DNA of 50,176 nucleotides. Source: Actinophytocola sp. Its GTDB lineage: Bacteria > Actinomycetota > Actinomycetes > Mycobacteriales > Pseudonocardiaceae. A program made the position numbers and the translations under genes. The stretch lies in NCBI RefSeq assembly GCF_009379765.1, contig NZ_WHTD01000046.1, positions 1-50,176 of the forward strand, written 5' to 3'. Of the stretch, positions 46,405 through 50,176 are shown one piece after another. How positions within the stretch are numbered: the first letter of the stretch is position 1; every line of letters begins with the position of its first letter. The notes below the pieces were generated by a model that had not been told where the DNA came from, made no database searches, and saw only the letters and a program-made list of their open reading frames with translations.

Positions 46405-46764
46405 ATGGATTTCACCGTGAACACTGACCTGGTGCGCCAAGCAGCAGTTGTCGCGGGCGATGCGCACCAGGTCTTCAATACCACGTTGGCCGGGTTGCAG
46501 GAGATTGTCGCGGACTCGGCGGACACGCCGTTCGTCGGCGGCTATGGACAGACAGGGGCCTATCAGAGCGGGCTGACCAGGTTCGACAACAAGTTCCGTG
46601 AGGTTCTCGGACAGCTTGTCGACGACGAGACGCGGTTCGGCCTGTTCCTCGAAGGGCTACATGCGCGGCTCAACCAGAACGCCACGCTGTACGACGCGAC
46701 CGAAGATCGGAACACACAGCGGCTCACCGCCATAGCCAACCAGCTCGACGGGCGGGAGGACTGA
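46405..46764 (+). CDS. WXG100-like protein, first gene of the rightward operon
   Basis: A 119-residue helical protein: MDFTVNTDLVRQAAVVAGDA, then VGGYGQTGAYQSGLTRFDNK, and LGQLVDDETRFGLFLEGLHA with LNQNATLYDATEDRNTQRL. It resembles type VII-linked proteins of about 100-120 residues without the W-x-G turn. Start ATG 46405 has a G-rich segment upstream. The next gene begins 6 bases later. Codon use here is less GC-extreme than in the dormancy island. Confidence 0.65.
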   Translation: MDFTVNTDLVRQAAVVAGDAHQVFNTTLAGLQEIVADSADTPFVGGYGQTGAYQSGLTRFDNKFREVLGQLVDDETRFGLFLEGLHARLNQNATLYDATEDRNTQRLTAIANQLDGRED

Positions 46765-46769
46765 TCACG

Positions 46770-47816
46770 ATGACACACCCGGCCGGCGGAATATGGCGCT
46801 ACGAGCCGAATCACGATTATGTCGCGCACCTCGACGATGTCTTCAGGTTGGGCAACGCCCCTCGGCTGGCCGGCATGTTGTTGAGCCTGGCCAACCCGAG
46901 CAACCTCACCGGAGCGGCGACGCCGTGCTACCTGGACATACCCGCGATCGTGGTGGTCGCACCCAATGACGGCGAGTTCACGTCGCACGAGGTGACCGGC
47001 AGCGGGCAGATCGAGGCCGAGGTCCACTCGATATTGCAGGGTTCAGCCCGATCGGACCCGCAGCCCGACTTGAGCGTTGAGCAGTTCTTCTACCACGCTG
47101 ACGTGCTCTCCGGTCAGGATGTCGGCAAGGTTCGCGAACATCTCGGCACGAAGCTGGACAGCCTGGATCTCACGGACGGTGGATTCGTCGAGCGAGCGGT
47201 CACGGCACTGGACGGCGCCAGAACCGGAGATGCGACAACCTCCTGGACTCACCTGTTCGACATGTTCGGAGTCAATTCGGAGCTCTGGAACCAGTGGACT
47301 GGCCAAGCTTCGGGCGCGGCTAACGAGGAATTTGGACAAGTCCGATTGTGGTTCAACAAGGAAGCCAGCGACGGAGTATTTCGCCAGGACGCGCTTCGCA
47401 ACATGTCCGGTATCCTGATCAAATATTCCGCGACGATCCACGGTGCCCGAATGAATCTCGACAATCTCATGGGCGAGTTGGTCGACCAGGTCAACGAATG
47501 GAACGACAAGGCGGGTTCTGGCGGCTCGTCCGGAAAATGGGTGGCGCTCGGCGATATCAAGAACCTGGCTGATTCGTCGGGACTGGGCCACGTGTTCAAG
47601 GTGATCGACGCCGTAGGGCAGGCCGCTTCGTCGCTCACGGCTGAAAAAAAGCTCACGGGCGACCAAGTCTACCAGAAGTTGAAATCGTATCTCGATGCTG
47701 CCGACACCATCGTCCGGGATGCCGTCGGCGAGGTCGACGCCATGACCACAGAGCTGGAGCGGACGCTGAGCAACCGGATTGACGAAGGCGTCAATATTCC
47801 CGTGTGGGACGAGTGA
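46770..47816 (+). CDS. Large hypothetical protein of the type VII-associated operon
   Basis: Not assigned to a family. 348 residues, no signal peptide or membrane segment. The N-terminal third is mixed alpha/beta (WRYEPNHDYVAHLDDVFRLG, LDIPAIVVVAPNDGEFTSHE). The rest is mainly helical, with ARMNLDNLMGELVDQVNEWN, a Gly/Ser hinge, and LKSYLDAADTIVRDAVGEVD. It may be a substrate or toxin-like partner of the upstream WXG-like protein (inference from position). It overlaps the next gene by TGATG. The gene has lower GC content than the island to the left. Confidence 0.6.
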   Translation: MTHPAGGIWRYEPNHDYVAHLDDVFRLGNAPRLAGMLLSLANPSNLTGAATPCYLDIPAIVVVAPNDGEFTSHEVTGSGQIEAEVHSILQGSARSDPQPDLSVEQFFYHADVLSGQDVGKVREHLGTKLDSLDLTDGGFVERAVTALDGARTGDATTSWTHLFDMFGVNSELWNQWTGQASGAANEEFGQVRLWFNKEASDGVFRQDALRNMSGILIKYSATIHGARMNLDNLMGELVDQVNEWNDKAGSGGSSGKWVALGDIKNLADSSGLGHVFKVIDAVGQAASSLTAEKKLTGDQVYQKLKSYLDAADTIVRDAVGEVDAMTTELERTLSNRIDEGVNIPVWDE

Positions 47817-49102
47817 TGTTGCGTCGAGTGAAGACAGTCGCTGTTGGCTTTGCCGTCGCCACGGCCGTAGCCTCGTGCACGGGCGCGGATCCTGACGAGG
47901 GATCGGAGAGTTCGCGTAGCTCGGAGCCGGAGAAAACCGCGTCCGGTGTGGAGCGCTTCGCGCTGGCGGCGGAGCCGGTCTGGCGCGGCGATACGGGCGG
48001 TCTTCCCGAGATCATGACGTCAGGTTGGCATTCCGCACGGTATGTCGACGATGTACTCCTTCTTGAATACTCCGATGCGTCGACGGCTGTGGTTGATCCC
48101 GAAACCGGTGAGCCGTACTGGACCGCCGACTCGGAGCTGATGGCCGGTAACGGTGCGAAGAACGGCGATGTGGAGTTGTCGAGCACGACCGGATACGCGC
48201 CCCTCTCTCGGGTACGGGGCGAATGGGCGATGTTCGTCACATATCGCACCGGTTACCACACCGAGGGCGCGGAACGTGGACGGTGGACAGCGGCGGTGCG
48301 GGTGAAGGACGCCAGTCTGCTCTGGAAGGTGCCCGCGCTCGTCGAGCCTTACGACATCGTGGACTCCGACGAACGGATCGTGCTGCTGGCGATCGGGTCG
48401 CTCGACGACCGGCCGGTGGCTCGTGCGATCAGCACGGCGGACGGGTCGACCGTGTGGGAGACGAAGGACGTCTGGGGGCGGTTCTTGGCGGGTGAGCACG
48501 TCCTTGGCACGGTCAGCTCGCAACCCCCGGAACTGGCGGCGGATGACTCGTATGTGGTGGGTCTGGACGCGGAGACGGGTCAGCGGCGGTGGAGCCTCGA
48601 GGGCCGGTACCACCGCTCGGAAGTCGGCTTCGTGGTCGGCGATGTCGCGCTCGTCTATGTCCGGCCCGTCGCCGCCTCCGACCAGGAGGAGGTCGTGCTC
48701 GTCGACGTGGCGTCCGGCGCGGAGATAGCCAAGCTGGGTTGGGACTTCGGCGGGAAGAACTCATGCGCCGGTGACGACAGCCGGCTGATCGCGTGCACGC
48801 TCGACGATAAGCCGGACAGTCCCGAGGGCGACCGACTGGTGACTTTCGACGTGGCCCAGCGGGCCAAGCACGTCAGCCCGCCGGAGCAGGACGTAGGCCG
48901 GTTCAGCGTGAAGAAGGTGGAGGGTGACTACGTCTTCGTGGACGACGACACCTCTGGTGGTGACGACTGGTGGGCGGTGGACCGGGACGGCGTCGTCGTG
49001 TCGGACAAGCTTCCCGGCGTGCTGATCGGGATCTCCGAACAGTACGCCGCCTTCACGCTCCCCGACGGCAACATTCCGGCCGTCTACCAGCGCGAACAGT
49101 GA
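47816..49102 (+). CDS. Beta-propeller-like (PQQ-repeat) lipoprotein
   Basis: A 428-residue protein with a lipoprotein signal (VAVGFAVATAVASC, Cys about 20) and a Ser/Glu linker. Repeated blades follow, of the type VVDPETGEPYWTADSEL, AISTADGSTVWETKDVWGRF, VVGLDAETGQRRWSLEGR and VLVDVASGAEIAKLGWDF, the DxxTGxxxW pattern of PQQ-type propellers. It is probably surface-anchored and used for binding or assembly rather than catalysis. Start ATG 47816 overlaps the stop of the previous gene. It ends the rightward operon. Confidence 0.75.
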   Translation: MLRRVKTVAVGFAVATAVASCTGADPDEGSESSRSSEPEKTASGVERFALAAEPVWRGDTGGLPEIMTSGWHSARYVDDVLLLEYSDASTAVVDPETGEPYWTADSELMAGNGAKNGDVELSSTTGYAPLSRVRGEWAMFVTYRTGYHTEGAERGRWTAAVRVKDASLLWKVPALVEPYDIVDSDERIVLLAIGSLDDRPVARAISTADGSTVWETKDVWGRFLAGEHVLGTVSSQPPELAADDSYVVGLDAETGQRRWSLEGRYHRSEVGFVVGDVALVYVRPVAASDQEEVVLVDVASGAEIAKLGWDFGGKNSCAGDDSRLIACTLDDKPDSPEGDRLVTFDVAQRAKHVSPPEQDVGRFSVKKVEGDYVFVDDDTSGGDDWWAVDRDGVVVSDKLPGVLIGISEQYAAFTLPDGNIPAVYQREQ

Positions 49103-49407
49103 GCCCGTGAACGCTAAGAGGGCGGCCACGACGGGCGTGATCAGGTCCGGCTCCGCGAGGAGGAGCGTCGGCCAACGGCCTTGATCACGACCTCTGGTCC
49201 GTCGGCCAGCACCTCGGAGTTCTTATGGATTGACGTTAGCTCCACCTAACTGACAGCGTGGCGATCGGCGAGAACTCGCGCAAGGGCAACTGCCGACAAC
49301 GAAACTGTTCAGCGCCATGGCGCCGCTCTCCGGCCGAACGATATCGTCTCAGCGAGAGAACTAGCGCGCTGACCAGCGGGAACGTATGTACCCCAAGAAC
49401 GAACTTG
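49103..49407. other. Intergenic region ahead of the TetR gene
   Basis: No gene is recognised in these 305 bases. It contains the inverted repeat at 49235-49250 and a GC-rich stretch, with short AT-rich patches near 49220-49260 and 49300-49350 that could be promoters. Confidence 0.4.
49235..49250. promoter_or_regulatory. Inverted repeat, candidate TetR operator
   Basis: GTTAGCTCCACCTAAC: GTTAG and CTAAC pair perfectly around a six-base centre. TetR-family proteins often bind such TTAG-N6-CTAA palindromes, and a TetR-type gene starts about 160 bases downstream. Confidence 0.5.
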
Positions 49408-49984
49408 ACGAACGACGCGTTCAGGGCATCGGGGGCCGGGCTCTCCACCGCCGCGGTCGTGGAGGCCGCGCTCGGGGTCATCGACGAGCAGGGGAGCGGC
49501 GCGCTCACCCTCGCCGCCGTCGCGGCGCGGACCGGCGTCGCCACGCCGTCCCTGTACAAGCACGTCGCGGGGCTGGCGGAGCTCCGCGTGCTGCTCGGCG
49601 TCCGGGTGCTCGACGAGATGACCGAACGCTTCACCAAGGCCGTGCTCGGACGCAGCCGCGACGACGCGGTCACCGCGCTCATGCACGCTTACCGCGCCTA
49701 CGTCACCGAGCACCCCGCCCGCTACGCGGCCATGCCCCTCGACCCGCTGCACGACCCCGGCCCTGGCCGCCGCGGGGGGCAAGCTCATCGGGGTCGTCCT
49801 CGCCACCCTGCGCGGCTACGGGCTCACCGACTCCGCGGCCGTCCACGCCACCCGCCGCCTGCGGGTCGTGGCGCACGGGTTCGCCTCGCTCGAGGCCGGC
49901 GGCGGGTTCGGCCTGCCGGAAGGCCTCGACGAGACCTACACCCAACTGATCGACACCGTCCTCACCAGCCTGCCAAGAACCTAG
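49408..49984 (+). pseudogene. TetR-family regulator, one frameshift
   Basis: N-terminal helix-turn-helix: GLSTAAVVEAALGVIDEQGS, TLAAVAARTGVATPSLYKHV, then the ligand domain LRVLLGVRVLDEMTERFTKA and ALMHAYRAYVTEHPARYAAM. Near 49755 one base is missing or added. The family-typical GGKLIGVVLATLRGYGLTDS and HGFASLEAGGGFGLPEGLDE then continue to a stop at 49982-49984. The start is unclear (TTG 49408, or ATG 49386 in another frame with a second shift in a G run). No drug pump or other target gene is adjacent. Confidence 0.7.
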
Positions 49985-50046
49985 TGCAGCCCTTCAAAAG
50001 TCCGTGAGGGCCGTGTCTTCGGGTGTCTGTTCACTGTGAGTTGGGG

Positions 50047-50176
50047 TTATGCGGTCTGTGGGAGATTGGTGTCGGTGGTGTCGACAGCCGGGGCGTGGCG
50101 GGCGAGATAGCGGGCGTGGTCAGTGTCGGCGTCGTAGGTCCAGGTGTAGGGGTGTGCCGACTTGTTGTACCGGATC
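50047..50176 (-). mobile_element. Transposase C-terminus, IS630-like (partial)
   Basis: The last 42 codons of a leftward gene entering from the right edge: IRYNKSAHPYTWTYDADTDH, then ARYLARHAP and a short tail ending at TAA (50047-50049). The YN-x-x-AHP-x-TWTY end is typical of actinobacterial IS630-family transposases. Positions 49985-50046 should contain the end of the element, but no inverted repeat can be paired within the window. Confidence 0.6.

Overview
The window is high-GC DNA from an actinomycete. The DosR/DosS pair, the Rv0079-Rv0087-like block, the DUF5313, DUF3558 and EspG families and the RaiA-type stasis proteins suggest a member of the Pseudonocardiales (a Pseudonocardia-like genus). 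That assignment is inferred from gene content only. Comparisons with M. tuberculosis proteins are made from memory, not from an alignment.

About 0.5-42.7 kb is a large hypoxia/dormancy island. From left to right it holds: a pckG block with an ArsR-type regulator and two small conserved proteins (0.5-3.2 kb); a DUF5313 remnant, a malic-enzyme-like protein and a second copy of one small protein (3.4-5.1 kb); an intact operon for a membrane complex related to formate hydrogenlyase/complex I (5.3-12.5 kb), whose large subunit has lost the NiFe-binding cysteines; an Rv0081-like ArsR regulator, an Rv0080-like protein and an Rv0079-like ribosome-stasis protein (12.6-14.6 kb); a decayed second copy of the pckG block (14.7-16.0 kb); PhoU, RaiA/HPF-like and E2-acyltransferase genes (16.5-18.4 kb); fragments of fadD and insertion sequences (18.5-23.2 kb) around an Rv2004c-like kinase and a DoxX protein; dosR and dosS facing each other tail to tail (23.5-25.8 kb); universal stress proteins, Hsp20, CBS/BON proteins, remnants of narJ, narI, ppdK and wax-ester synthase (25.9-33.2 kb); a translationally coupled Acg-Acg-Usp-Usp operon followed by a CBS/BON gene (32.6-37.0 kb); Rv1733c-like, DUF1918 and two CBS/BON proteins (37.1-39.6 kb); and a truncated phosphoketolase fused to a DUF1876 stump, followed by intact ackA (40.2-42.7 kb).

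Five sites resembling the DosR box (GGGAC-N4-GNCCC type) lie in front of the RaiA/Rv0079-like gene, the Rv2004c-like/doxX divergent pair, hsp20, the DUF1918/Rv1733c-like pair and the CBS/zinc-ribbon divergent pair. A sixth, weaker one lies in front of the Acg operon. The island therefore reads as a DosR regulon: PEP/malate/acetate metabolism, a proton-pumping-type membrane module, nitroreductase-like and stress proteins, and ribosome hibernation. Many members carry one-base frameshifts, or are half-genes joined at clean junctions, while the complex-I-like operon, dosRS, pckG, ackA and the Usp/Acg operon are intact. The island is either decaying and rearranged or has a locally error-rich assembly.

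From 42.8 kb to 49.1 kb the content changes to a type VII secretion-associated locus: a leftward operon (WXG-like protein, DUF3558 lipoprotein, proline/glycine-rich PPE-like protein, EspG) and a divergent rightward operon (WXG-like protein, a 348-residue protein, a beta-propeller-like lipoprotein). A frameshifted TetR regulator follows. Both window ends lie in transposase genes (ISAzo13-like on the left, IS630-like on the right).
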